A program made the translations under genes and the position numbers. A model generated the notes under the pieces. It did no database searches and was not told the DNA's origin. It was given only the letters and a program-made list of their open reading frames with translations. Below are positions 34,798 through 42,286 of a stretch of DNA of 64,000 nucleotides, piece after piece (positions within the stretch are counted from its first letter, which is position 1; every line of letters starts with the position of its first letter). The DNA comes from UBA6107 sp964459385 (GTDB lineage Bacteria; Chloroflexota; Anaerolineae; Anaerolineales; Anaerolineaceae): NCBI GenBank assembly GCA_964459385.1, contig CAYWLG010000001.1, positions 372,001 to 436,000 on the forward strand, written 5' to 3'.

Positions 34798-35721
34798 ATG
34801 GAAAAGAAAAACACATTGCTGCTTTCCCTTTTGCGCCTTGCCCGGCCGCTCGAAATTTTGGCCGGTCTGTTTACCTATTCGTTGGGGTTGGGCATTGTCA
34901 ACTATCTGGGCAAGTCCATCAATTGGACGAATGCCTTTCTCGGTTCCACCCTCATCATCCTCTTTTTGGTCGTCAAAAATTTCCTTTCCGCCTTCTACGC
35001 TCATCCTGAAGCCGTGGCATCCCCAGTGCTGGGAAAGCAGGCTTTGGACGAGGAGCCGGATTTCGTCGAAACGAAGGAACTGCCTCGCCCTTTGCTGCTA
35101 CAAATTGGATTGATCGCACTGGCCTTTGGTGCCGCCATGACCGTGCTGCTGATGGTGAAGCATGCCATCAATTATTCTGAATTGCTGGTCTTGGGCGTTT
35201 CGCTTCTGTTGGTGTTTGTGCTTACCGTTCCACCTCTTCGTTTCGAGAAGGCAGGTTATGGTGAATTGGGCGAAGCCCTGCTGGTAGCCAACCTCTTCCC
35301 CATGCTGGCTTTCCTCTTGCAAACATCCGAGCTGCATGCTCTGGTGCTGATGACCACCCTGCCGCTCACCTTTTTATACATTTCCATGCGCATTGCTGTT
35401 TCATTTGAATACTACGCATTCGATCTCAAGCACGGCAGCGGCACTTTGGTGGCGCGTCTGGGCTGGCAGCCGGGCATGACCCTGCATAACTTCTCGATCT
35501 TGCTGGCCTTTTTGCTGGTGGGCGTTTTTATGCTGCTCAAACTGCCCTGGTCGCTGGCCTGGCCATTCTTTTTGGCACTGCCGCTGGGCGTTTTTCAGAT
35601 CGTTCAGATTCAACGCATCGGGGAGGGCAACAAGCCTTTTTGGCTCTTGCTGCGCATCAATGCCTGGGCAACTTTTCTGGTGGCGGTTTATTTATTCGCC
35701 ATCACTTTGTGGATAAGGTAG
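34798..35721 (+). CDS. UbiA-like membrane protein lacking the Asp-rich motifs
   Basis: The 307-residue protein has about eight or nine membrane helices. LARPLEILAGLFTYSLG and the loop GYGELGEALL resemble UbiA/MenA prenyltransferases. However, the magnesium-binding NDxxD and DxxxD motifs are missing: the first site reads KNFLSAFYAHPEA and the second SFEYYAFDLKHG. It may be a divergent prenyltransferase with altered chemistry, or a non-catalytic relative. It starts 18 nt after the previous stop and ends 3 nt before moeA. Confidence 0.65.
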   Translation: MEKKNTLLLSLLRLARPLEILAGLFTYSLGLGIVNYLGKSINWTNAFLGSTLIILFLVVKNFLSAFYAHPEAVASPVLGKQALDEEPDFVETKELPRPLLLQIGLIALAFGAAMTVLLMVKHAINYSELLVLGVSLLLVFVLTVPPLRFEKAGYGELGEALLVANLFPMLAFLLQTSELHALVLMTTLPLTFLYISMRIAVSFEYYAFDLKHGSGTLVARLGWQPGMTLHNFSILLAFLLVGVFMLLKLPWSLAWPFFLALPLGVFQIVQIQRIGEGNKPFWLLLRINAWATFLVAVYLFAITLWIR

Positions 35722-35724
35722 CTT

Positions 35725-36960
35725 ATGCCCGAATTCTTAAAGCTGAGCGGGGCGGACGAGGCCAGGCAAATTTTCTGGCAGGCTGTTCAGGGGGCTGTAC
35801 TCGAAGGCGAAGAAGTTTCTTCGTTTGATGCGGCCGGCCGCTATCTGATGGAAGACGTCACCTCCGCCGAATATCTGCCGCCCTTTACGCGTAGTTCGAT
35901 GGATGGCTACGCTGTGCTGGCGCACGATACACAGGGTGCCAGTGAGGCTCACCCAGTACGCCTGGCGCTTGTTGGCGAGGTGCCGATGGGCGCCGCTCCG
36001 CAATTTACCTTACGGGCGGGTCAGGCCGCCCTGATCCATACCGGTGGTATGCTGCCCGATGGAGCCAATGCCGTGGTCATTCTTGAGTTGTCAAAAGTGA
36101 CAGCCGGCAATGCATTGGAAGTGTACAAACCGGTCGGCGCGGGGGAGAACCTGATCTTTAAGGGCGAAGATGTCAAGCCCGGTCAGCGGGTTCTTTCAGC
36201 CGGCAAGCGGCTGCGCCCGGCCGATGTGGGGGGGCTGCTGGCCCTGGGCAAGACGCGCGTCAGGGTGGCCCGCAAACCACGCGTGGCGCTGCTTTCCAGC
36301 GGCGATGAAGTGATCCCACCGGCGCAGATGCCCCAGCTCGGTCAGGTGCGCGACGTGAACACCGGCATGCTCTCGGCTTTGGTTGCCTCTGAAGGTGGTG
36401 AGGCGCTCACTTATCCGATTTTGCCTGATCGTTGGGAACAAATTGAGCCTGCTGTCCGTCAAGCTTATCAAGAGGCGGATGTGTTGGTCATTTCGGCCGG
36501 TTCCTCGGCCAGCACGCGTGATATGACCGCCGCCGCCATCCGTGGCCTGGGTAAACCCGGCGTGCTGGTGCACGGCATCAATATTCGCCCCGGCAAACCG
36601 ACCATTCTGGCTTTTTGTGATGGCAAACCCGTGGTAGGCCTGCCCGGCAACCCCGTGAGCGCACTGGTGATCGCCCACTTCTTTGTGCGGCCGTTGCTGT
36701 GCTGGCTGCAGGGGGGCAGTCAATTTATGCCTCAGGCGACTTTACGGGCTAAATTGCAGTTGGATTATGCTTCACATTCGGGCCGCAATGAATGGATTCC
36801 GGTACAACTGGAGAGTTCGCCTGCTGGATGGCTGGCCCGCCCGGTCATTTTCAAGAGTAATCTGATCTTTCAACTAGCCAATGCAGATGGGTTGGTTTAC
36901 ATCCCACTGCAAGCCAGCGATCTGCCTGCTGGAATGGATGTGGATGTAGTTCTGATTTAA
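35725..36960 (+). CDS. moeA: Molybdopterin molybdenumtransferase
   Basis: The 411-residue protein has the MoeA pattern PPFTRSSMDGYAV, HTGGMLPDGANAVV, LLSSGDEV, and KPTILAFCDGKPVVGLPGN with PVSALV. It inserts molybdate into adenylated molybdopterin to finish the molybdenum cofactor in the cytosol. No other moa or mog gene is in the window, but the YqeC-like fragment at the left edge also points to molybdoenzymes. It is co-directional and tightly spaced with its neighbours. Confidence 0.95.
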   Translation: MPEFLKLSGADEARQIFWQAVQGAVLEGEEVSSFDAAGRYLMEDVTSAEYLPPFTRSSMDGYAVLAHDTQGASEAHPVRLALVGEVPMGAAPQFTLRAGQAALIHTGGMLPDGANAVVILELSKVTAGNALEVYKPVGAGENLIFKGEDVKPGQRVLSAGKRLRPADVGGLLALGKTRVRVARKPRVALLSSGDEVIPPAQMPQLGQVRDVNTGMLSALVASEGGEALTYPILPDRWEQIEPAVRQAYQEADVLVISAGSSASTRDMTAAAIRGLGKPGVLVHGINIRPGKPTILAFCDGKPVVGLPGNPVSALVIAHFFVRPLLCWLQGGSQFMPQATLRAKLQLDYASHSGRNEWIPVQLESSPAGWLARPVIFKSNLIFQLANADGLVYIPLQASDLPAGMDVDVVLI

Positions 36961-36974
36961 GTGGAGCGTTCTAT

Positions 36975-37892
36975 ATGTTATTAAAGAGACGAAGTTTATT
37001 TGTATTGAGTGTTGTTTTGATCTTCTCATTTATTCTGACAGCCTGTTCCAATTTGGGGAGTGCCGGTTCTTTCACTTTTGGCGCCTTATTCAAGGCCAGC
37101 CCAACCCCCACTTCTTTGCCGACGGCCACCCCCTTACCACCGACCGACACCCCCACCCCCCTGCCCACCAATACCCCGGAGCCGACCTTTACGCCAACCC
37201 CCGAAATGGTGCAGGTGAGCGCAGGGCAAACCCTCACCGTGCCGATCTTGCTCTATCACCATATCAGTGATGAAGGGCCAGGGAACCGTTATTTCGTTTC
37301 TCCGGCAGCATTCGATGCGCAGATGAAATGGCTCTACGATCACGGCTATCAAACGATCACGGTCTCTCAGTTGTCTGGGCTCATCATAAACGGCGGTGAG
37401 ATGCCCCTCAAACCGGTGGCCATCACCTTCGATGACGGTGATGCCGATATGGTCACCAACGCCCTGCCCATCCTTAAAAAATATGGCTTTGTGGCCACCT
37501 CTTACCTGATCGTACGCTGGATCGATGCCCCACAGTACATCACCTCTGACCAGGTGAACCAGTTGATCAGCGAAGGTTGGGAAATCGGCAGCCATAGCAT
37601 GTCGCATGTTGACCTGACCCAGAACGAAGAGAATCTTGCTTATGAAGTGGGTGAGTCACGTTCGCGCCTGAACGAAAAGTTTGGCCTTAATGTGAAATCT
37701 TTTGCCTATCCATTCGGCATGATCGATAAAAAAGTCGCTGATTTTACTGCAAACTCAGATTACACATCGGCGGTAGGGTTGGGCAATACCTATCAGCAAG
37801 GACTCTACGATCTGTATTATCTCGTACGCATGGAAGTGCGCCAGGAATACACGATGGACCAGTTCATCGCTCTCTTGCCCTGGCAAAATTAA
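36975..37892 (+). CDS. Polysaccharide deacetylase family lipoprotein
   Basis: The 305-residue protein has a lipoprotein signal peptide (FILTACS), a Thr/Pro-rich linker (about 40-75) and a NodB-type domain. Metal ligands are visible in ITFDDGDAD and in SHSMSHVDLT. It should remove N- or O-acetyl groups from an extracellular polysaccharide at the outer face of the membrane. GGAG precedes the ATG. It is last in the operon that begins at 33934. Confidence 0.88.
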   Translation: MLLKRRSLFVLSVVLIFSFILTACSNLGSAGSFTFGALFKASPTPTSLPTATPLPPTDTPTPLPTNTPEPTFTPTPEMVQVSAGQTLTVPILLYHHISDEGPGNRYFVSPAAFDAQMKWLYDHGYQTITVSQLSGLIINGGEMPLKPVAITFDDGDADMVTNALPILKKYGFVATSYLIVRWIDAPQYITSDQVNQLISEGWEIGSHSMSHVDLTQNEENLAYEVGESRSRLNEKFGLNVKSFAYPFGMIDKKVADFTANSDYTSAVGLGNTYQQGLYDLYYLVRMEVRQEYTMDQFIALLPWQN

Positions 37893-38003
37893 CAGCAACA
37901 GGTATTTCTGTGTTTTTTTGGCCGCTCAGGAATTTTTGAGCGGTCAGTTCTTAAAAAACCTATAGAACCTGACGCGCGGCTCGCTTTTCAATCGAGAAAT
38001 TAG

Positions 38004-38009
38004 TATAAT
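38004..38009 (+). promoter_or_regulatory. -10 element of bcp
   Basis: A perfect TATAAT lies 26 nt before the bcp ATG, with AGGAGG between them. No convincing -35 is visible. Confidence 0.5.
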
Positions 38010-38034
38010 CAGATAAAGATAGGAGGATTCAAAA

Positions 38035-38490
38035 ATGTATCTTTCTGAACAATCAGTTGCGCCAGATTTTGAACTGGCTGATGAGACCGGAAAGCTTCAC
38101 AAACTTTCTGATTACCGTGGCAAGCCCGTCCTGTTGTATTTCTATCCGAAAGATGACACCCCAGGCTGCACCACTGAAGCTTGCAGCTTTAGAGATGCTT
38201 ACGCCGATTACACCAAAGCCGAAGTGACGATCTTTGGTGTCAGCGGGGATTCGGTGAAATCACACATGAAGTTCAAAGAGAAGTATCACCTGCCCTTCAA
38301 TTTGCTTTCCGATGAAGAGCACAAAGTGCTGGAAGCCTATGGTGTTTGGGGTCAGAAGAAGATGATGGGACGTGAGTATATGGGCATCTTCCGCACCAGC
38401 TATTTGATCGGTGCCGATGGCAAGATCAAGAAGGTTTTTGAGGATGTCAAACCAGAAGGTCACAGCCAGGAAGTCCTGGCTGCCTTGTAG
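38035..38490 (+). CDS. bcp: Thioredoxin-dependent peroxiredoxin, BCP type
   Basis: The 151-residue protein has the peroxidatic cysteine in DDTPGCTTEACSFRD with a second cysteine five residues later, as in PrxQ/BCP enzymes that form an intramolecular disulfide. It reduces hydrogen peroxide and alkyl hydroperoxides in the cytosol with thioredoxin. AGGAGG upstream fixes the start. It is monocistronic and ends at the bidirectional terminator shared with rsfS. Confidence 0.95.
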   Translation: MYLSEQSVAPDFELADETGKLHKLSDYRGKPVLLYFYPKDDTPGCTTEACSFRDAYADYTKAEVTIFGVSGDSVKSHMKFKEKYHLPFNLLSDEEHKVLEAYGVWGQKKMMGREYMGIFRTSYLIGADGKIKKVFEDVKPEGHSQEVLAAL

Positions 38491-38504
38491 TTAAATTGGT
38501 AAAA

Positions 38505-38550
38505 AGAAAAACGGGCTGCTCGTTGAATAGAGCAGCCCGTTCATTTTATT
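38505..38550. terminator. Bidirectional intrinsic terminator between bcp and rsfS
   Basis: AACGGGCTGCTC and GAGCAGCCCGTT form a perfect 12-bp stem with an 8-nt loop. A-rich sequence lies on the left and CATTTTATT on the right. Confidence 0.9.
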
Positions 38551-38890
38551 GCAGGCTAAGCAGCCGTTTTCCTTTGTCCCACAGCGTTTCGAGCTTGTAA
38601 TATTCCCGCTGATCGGGGCTGAAAAGATGCACGATCACGTCGCCCATATCTACGATCAGCCAGCCGTCACGGGGTTCGCCTTCGATCTCCAGGCGCTTGC
38701 CAAACTCGGCTTTTGAGAAATCGCGTACTGCACTGGCCAGCGCGTGCAGCATGCGGTCAGAAGTACCGTTGCAAATAATAAAGTAATCAGTGAATGAAGC
38801 AACTTCGTGAATGTCGAGCAGCAGGATATGTTCAGCTTTTTTGTCTTCGAGCACAGAAACAACTGCGCGGGCTTTATCAATAGCGTCCAG
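38546..38890 (-). CDS. rsfS: Ribosomal silencing factor RsfS, probable non-ATG start
   Basis: The protein has the RsfS/Iojap core EDKKAEHILLLDI, FTDYFIICNGTSDRM and RDGWLIVDMGDVIVHLF. It binds uL14 and blocks 70S subunit joining in starvation. The first usual start is GTG at 38854 (102 residues), but the frame stays family-like upstream (LDAIDKARAVVSVLEDKK) until a TGA at 38896-38894. No ATG, GTG or TTG lies in that stretch. The best candidate is CTG at 38890, which has GAGGTG four bases upstream. The upstream start is inference. Confidence 0.88.
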   Translation of the reverse strand: MDAIDKARAVVSVLEDKKAEHILLLDIHEVASFTDYFIICNGTSDRMLHALASAVRDFSKAEFGKRLEIEGEPRDGWLIVDMGDVIVHLFSPDQREYYKLETLWDKGKRLLSLQ

Positions 38891-38934
38891 AATTCACCTC
38901 AAATTCAATATAATGCAATCATTCTAACATAAAT

Positions 38935-39522
38935 TTATTTTCGGGTTTGCAGCGCATATCGCTGCAATGGGGTGTAGATCGGCCCGGCCGGCGTGAGCGT
39001 GGACTGAAACAGGGTGAACTTTTGGATCGCCACACTGCCAAAATCATCTTCTGCGTGGTTTAACAGTTCTTGCACAACCGCCTTTACTTTTTGCCCTTCT
39101 GCCGAATCACTGACACGACCCAGGGTGAGGTGAGGCGAAAAAGCCCGGCCCTCCATTGCAAAACCAAGCCCCAATAGCTGGGCATCGATTTCTTTTTGCA
39201 GTTGGGTCAGTTCTGGCGGGCAGGAGATGCCGGCCCACAACACCCGGGCGCGATTGAAGCTTGGAAAGACTCCACAGCCTTTTGCCGTCAATTCAAAATC
39301 CACAGTATCGGCAGCTACAGTGCCCAACTGTGCGTTGAGCCGCGGGAGCATCCCTTGTGGTGTATCCCCCAAGAACTTGAGGGTGAGGTGCAGTTGTTGG
39401 GGCTGCACCCACTTCACCATGTGCCCCGATTTCGGCTTTAGCTGTTCGATCAGTTCAGTCAGAGCCTGTTGTATTTGAACTGAAAGCTCAATGGCAATGA
39501 AAAGTCGTAGCGGTTTATCCAT
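38935..39522 (-). CDS. thpR: RNA 2',3'-cyclic phosphodiesterase
   Basis: The 195-residue protein has the two catalytic HxTx motifs of the 2H family, HLTLKFLG and HLTLGRVS, about 85 residues apart. ThpR (LigT) hydrolyses 2',3'-cyclic phosphates and can act on 2'-5' linked RNA in vitro. It lies downstream of rsfS on the chromosome and so upstream in transcription; the 44-nt gap suggests a two-gene operon. Confidence 0.92.
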   Translation of the reverse strand: MDKPLRLFIAIELSVQIQQALTELIEQLKPKSGHMVKWVQPQQLHLTLKFLGDTPQGMLPRLNAQLGTVAADTVDFELTAKGCGVFPSFNRARVLWAGISCPPELTQLQKEIDAQLLGLGFAMEGRAFSPHLTLGRVSDSAEGQKVKAVVQELLNHAEDDFGSVAIQKFTLFQSTLTPAGPIYTPLQRYALQTRK

Positions 39523-39564
39523 CGTATTCTCGCTTGAGTGAGTTGAGAGCGCTTAATACTTCTC

Positions 39565-39593
39565 TACACATTTTACTTTAAACATGGTATAAG
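39565..39593 (+). promoter_or_regulatory. Promoter of the 6S-like RNA
   Basis: TACACA (39565-39570) and TATAAG (39588-39593) are separated by 17 nt, placing transcription start near 39600. Confidence 0.55.
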
Positions 39594-39599
39594 AGAATT

Positions 39600-39775
39600 A
39601 CCCTGCTGTGTGCGTGTTGTTGCAACACCGGTTTTGAGCCAACACCCACCAAATGGGACTGTGCCTGATAGGTATGATGCGATAGGCCTCGGCCAAGGCA
39701 GAAGTATACTACGCACGGTTCCAACCTGCTTCGGCAGGTTCAAAACTATGCAACACACGGCATGGCGGGGAACTT
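39600..39775 (+). ncRNA. Structured small RNA, candidate 6S RNA
   Basis: The 360-bp gap between thpR and the FHA gene contains a promoter, a roughly 176-nt folded segment and a terminator, without a credible ORF. CCCTGCTGTGTGCGTGTTG at the 5' end pairs well with CAACACACGGCATGGCGGGG at the 3' end to close the molecule. A large internal bubble follows, and its 3' strand bears a 7-bp hairpin with a TTCG loop (39723-39740). Length and layout resemble 6S RNA, which mimics an open promoter to sequester RNA polymerase. Identification rests on shape only; it could be another ncRNA. Confidence 0.5.
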
Positions 39776-39783
39776 TGAAACTG

Positions 39784-39813
39784 ACTGGCAGACCAAAAAT
39801 TTGCCAGTTTTTC
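39784..39813 (+). terminator. Intrinsic terminator of the 6S-like RNA
   Basis: ACTGGCA pairs with TGCCAGT over an 11-nt loop, followed by TTTTC. Confidence 0.8.
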
Positions 39814-39884
39814 TTTATCCATTTTCAATTGACATTCATTCCAGGGATTGCTAAACTAAAAACAGAATTTTTCTGGAGGATACG

Positions 39885-40541
39885 ATGACGAAATCATTTA
39901 AATTAATTGTGGAAAGCGGTCCGAGTGCAGGGATGGAGTTCACCCTGGACAGGGATGAATTGAGCCTGGGACGCGATGTCAATAATGACCTGGTCATTAA
40001 TGACCCCGAGGTCTCGCGTAAGCATGCCCGTTTAACAAAACAGGGCGAAAGCTATGTGTTTGAAGACCTGGGTTCGACAAATGGCACCTTTATTTTGGGC
40101 GAACGCCTCTCCAAACCGGCGTTGCTGGTACCCAATTCAAAGATCACCATCGGTGAGCGGGTTCAGTTGAGTTACGTGGTGGAAGGAACTGACCCTTCTG
40201 AGACGGTGGTGGCGCCGCGCCGTGTTGAAATGCCCGTCACGCCGCCCACCCCGGCTACCCCACCGGCGCCGGTTGTGATGCCGCAGATGCCACCGGCCAG
40301 CGTCCCGCCCGCGCAGCCGCCTTCCATGCCGCCTGCCAGAGCGGCGGCGCCTGTTCCGCCTCCCGCTGCCCCGATGATGCCACCCCCGGCCAAGAAAAAA
40401 TCCAAGGCTCTTGTGGTGATCCTCATCATCCTGGCTGTGATCGTGGTCTTTTGTGTGGTGCCCTTTATTTTGATCGATGTGACCAACAACTGGTGCAACC
40501 TCTTTGGGGGGATCTTCCAGATGATGGGCGCCTGTTACTAG
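39885..40541 (+). CDS. FHA-domain protein with Pro-rich linker and C-terminal anchor
   Basis: The 218-residue protein begins with an FHA domain (LSLGRDVNNDLVINDPEVSR, KHARL, LGSTNGTF), which binds phosphothreonine peptides. A long Pro/Ala-rich linker (about 110-165) leads to one membrane segment (about 172-195) and a short tail. The FHA domain is probably cytosolic and the protein tail-anchored. TGGAGGATACG before the ATG fixes the start. No Ser/Thr kinase gene is in the window, so the partner is unknown. Confidence 0.85.
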   Translation: MTKSFKLIVESGPSAGMEFTLDRDELSLGRDVNNDLVINDPEVSRKHARLTKQGESYVFEDLGSTNGTFILGERLSKPALLVPNSKITIGERVQLSYVVEGTDPSETVVAPRRVEMPVTPPTPATPPAPVVMPQMPPASVPPAQPPSMPPARAAAPVPPPAAPMMPPPAKKKSKALVVILIILAVIVVFCVVPFILIDVTNNWCNLFGGIFQMMGACY

Positions 40542-40550
40542 GCAAGGTCA

Positions 40551-40578
40551 ACCGGCAGAAACTTTCTGCCGGTTTTTT
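40551..40578 (+). terminator. Intrinsic terminator of the FHA gene
   Basis: ACCGGCAGA pairs with TCTGCCGGT over AACTT, followed by six T. Confidence 0.88.
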
Positions 40579-40624
40579 GTTTGCAAAATCACTTATAATT
40601 CTCACTATAAGTGAGAGATGAACT

Positions 40625-41869
40625 ATGAACTCGAATGAACCTGCTAACGTGACACCTCCCTGGTCCAGCACCACCAAACTGGTCGTGACCTTTGTCTTGG
40701 TAGCGATCCTGGCGTACCTGCTTTACCAGTTTCAGTACATTTTGGGGCCGCTTCTTTTTGCTTTCTTTCTTGCCTACCTGCTTCACCCGGTGGCAGTTCT
40801 TTTGCAGAAAAAAGCGCATTTTCCCTGGCGGCTGGCCGCCACGCTGATCTATTTGCTGCTTTTCCTGATCTTGATCGGCTTGCTCACCTGGGGGGGCATC
40901 TCATTGGTAGAGCCGCTGCAAAATCTGACAGCTTTCTTGCAGAAGACGCTCAACGATTTGCCAACCTTTTTAAACGACCTTACCAAGCAGCCTCTGATGA
41001 TCGGGTCATATGCGCTTGATCTTTCGCGTTTGAACCTGACCGATCTGTTGACGCAATTACAGGGGGTGATCAGCCCGTTGCTTTCTAACCTGGGCACTCT
41101 GCTGGGCAACATTGCCTCTGGTGCTGCCAGCACGGTCACCTGGACCTTCTTTACCATCCTCATCGCTTACTTCATTGATGTTGAGTCAAGCGGGTTGCGT
41201 GGAAACCTCATCAAGCTGCGCGTCCCCAAGTATCAAGAAGATATCTCGCGCATGAGCAGTTATCTGGGCAGGGTCTGGAATGCCTACTTGCGTGGGCAAT
41301 TAAGTGTTTTTCTCATCACGATCGTTGTGTACACAATTCTCTTATCCGTGATGGGGCTGCGCTATTCTATTGGCCTGGCCATGCTGGCTGGGCTGGCCCG
41401 CTTTGTGCCTTACGTTGGCCCGTTCGTGGCCTGGACGACCTACGGGTTGGTGGCTATTTTTCAGGGAACCACGCTCTTTGGTCTGACGCCGTTGGCTTAT
41501 GCTTTGATCATCGTGGGGATCGCTCTGGTGACCGATGTCATCATGGATAATTTTGTCAGCCCGCGCATCATGTCGAGTTCCCTCAATGTGCATCCGGCCG
41601 GGGTGCTGGTCATGGTCTTGGTCATGGCTCGGCTGGTTGGCTTTATTGGGGTGCTGCTCTCAGCGCCGCTGCTGGCTTCTTTCAAACTGCTTTTAACCTA
41701 TGTGTTTCGCAAATTGATGGACATGGATCCCTGGGCAGATATGCCGGCTGATTCTGCCGAAAGCCCCGCGGGCATCAATTTTGCCAAAATTAAGGATGGA
41801 CTCGTCTCTATCTGGAAGTCGATAGCGGCGTTCTTTCAAAAACTGTTCAAAAACCGCAAGGTAAAATAA
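40625..41869 (+). CDS. AI-2E family membrane transporter (YhhT/PerM-like)
   Basis: The 414-residue protein has about eight membrane helices and the family pattern FFLAYLLHPVAVLLQK, RFVPYVGPFVA and VSPRIMSSSLNVHP. Members include the autoinducer-2 exporter TqsA and sodium/proton or peptidoglycan-related permeases, so the substrate is not determined. A charged cytosolic tail follows the last helix. The small 41883 gene follows after 13 nt and is probably co-transcribed. Confidence 0.87.
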   Translation: MNSNEPANVTPPWSSTTKLVVTFVLVAILAYLLYQFQYILGPLLFAFFLAYLLHPVAVLLQKKAHFPWRLAATLIYLLLFLILIGLLTWGGISLVEPLQNLTAFLQKTLNDLPTFLNDLTKQPLMIGSYALDLSRLNLTDLLTQLQGVISPLLSNLGTLLGNIASGAASTVTWTFFTILIAYFIDVESSGLRGNLIKLRVPKYQEDISRMSSYLGRVWNAYLRGQLSVFLITIVVYTILLSVMGLRYSIGLAMLAGLARFVPYVGPFVAWTTYGLVAIFQGTTLFGLTPLAYALIIVGIALVTDVIMDNFVSPRIMSSSLNVHPAGVLVMVLVMARLVGFIGVLLSAPLLASFKLLLTYVFRKLMDMDPWADMPADSAESPAGINFAKIKDGLVSIWKSIAAFFQKLFKNRKVK

Positions 41870-41882
41870 AAAGGAGGCTTTT

Positions 41883-42062
41883 ATGCCTGAAAATTCTGAT
41901 CTGACCACCGAAACCCTTGTCGAAACCGAAAACTACGCTGTTTGGAGCGCCAACGAGCCGGATGGAGAAGTAACTTATCATCTGGAACTTAACAACGTTA
42001 CGGTTCACTTCTTCCAGGAAGAGTGGGATGAGTTCCTGGCTCTCGTCAAAAAACTGAAGTAG
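41883..42062 (+). CDS. Small acidic protein, 59 residues
   Basis: The frame begins at an ATG with a strong AAGGAGG nine bases upstream and ends with TAG just before an intrinsic terminator. The product is acidic (many Glu and Asp), with a central strand-like segment VTYHLELNNVTVHFF and a C-terminal helix EEWDEFLALVKKLK. It has no signal peptide or metal motif. I recognise no family. Placement between the permease and a terminator supports a real gene. Confidence 0.75.
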   Translation: MPENSDLTTETLVETENYAVWSANEPDGEVTYHLELNNVTVHFFQEEWDEFLALVKKLK

Positions 42063-42084
42063 GCGAGAAGCACGTGTATTTTGG

Positions 42085-42118
42085 ATGCCAGAGGGATTCT
42101 CTCTGGCATTAATTTTTT
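42085..42118 (+). terminator. Intrinsic terminator after the small acidic protein gene
   Basis: ATGCCAGAG pairs with CTCTGGCAT over a 7-nt loop, followed by TAATTTTTT. Confidence 0.85.
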
Positions 42119-42286
42119 AACAACCGAGATCATTTCCCCTCTTTTTATCATGGTGGTAATATAAAACCGTAAGCTAACATTCACATCAGCAAGTATCAAT
42201 TGATATAGATGAGAGGTTTTTGCAGTATCTGGCTTGTTGCCACATTGCCAGCACGCGACAAAATCTAAACTGAGGGTGACTCGATC

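Noticed and set aside
37919..37946. Hairpin after the polysaccharide deacetylase gene as intrinsic terminator
   Set aside because: GGCCGCTCA/TGAGCGGTC forms a stem, but the T-run is before it and not after it on the coding strand, so I do not call a terminator with confidence.
39610..39888. Plus-strand frame of 92 codons
   Set aside because: It overlaps the folded 6S-like RNA and its terminator, lacks a ribosome binding site and reads as unlike protein.
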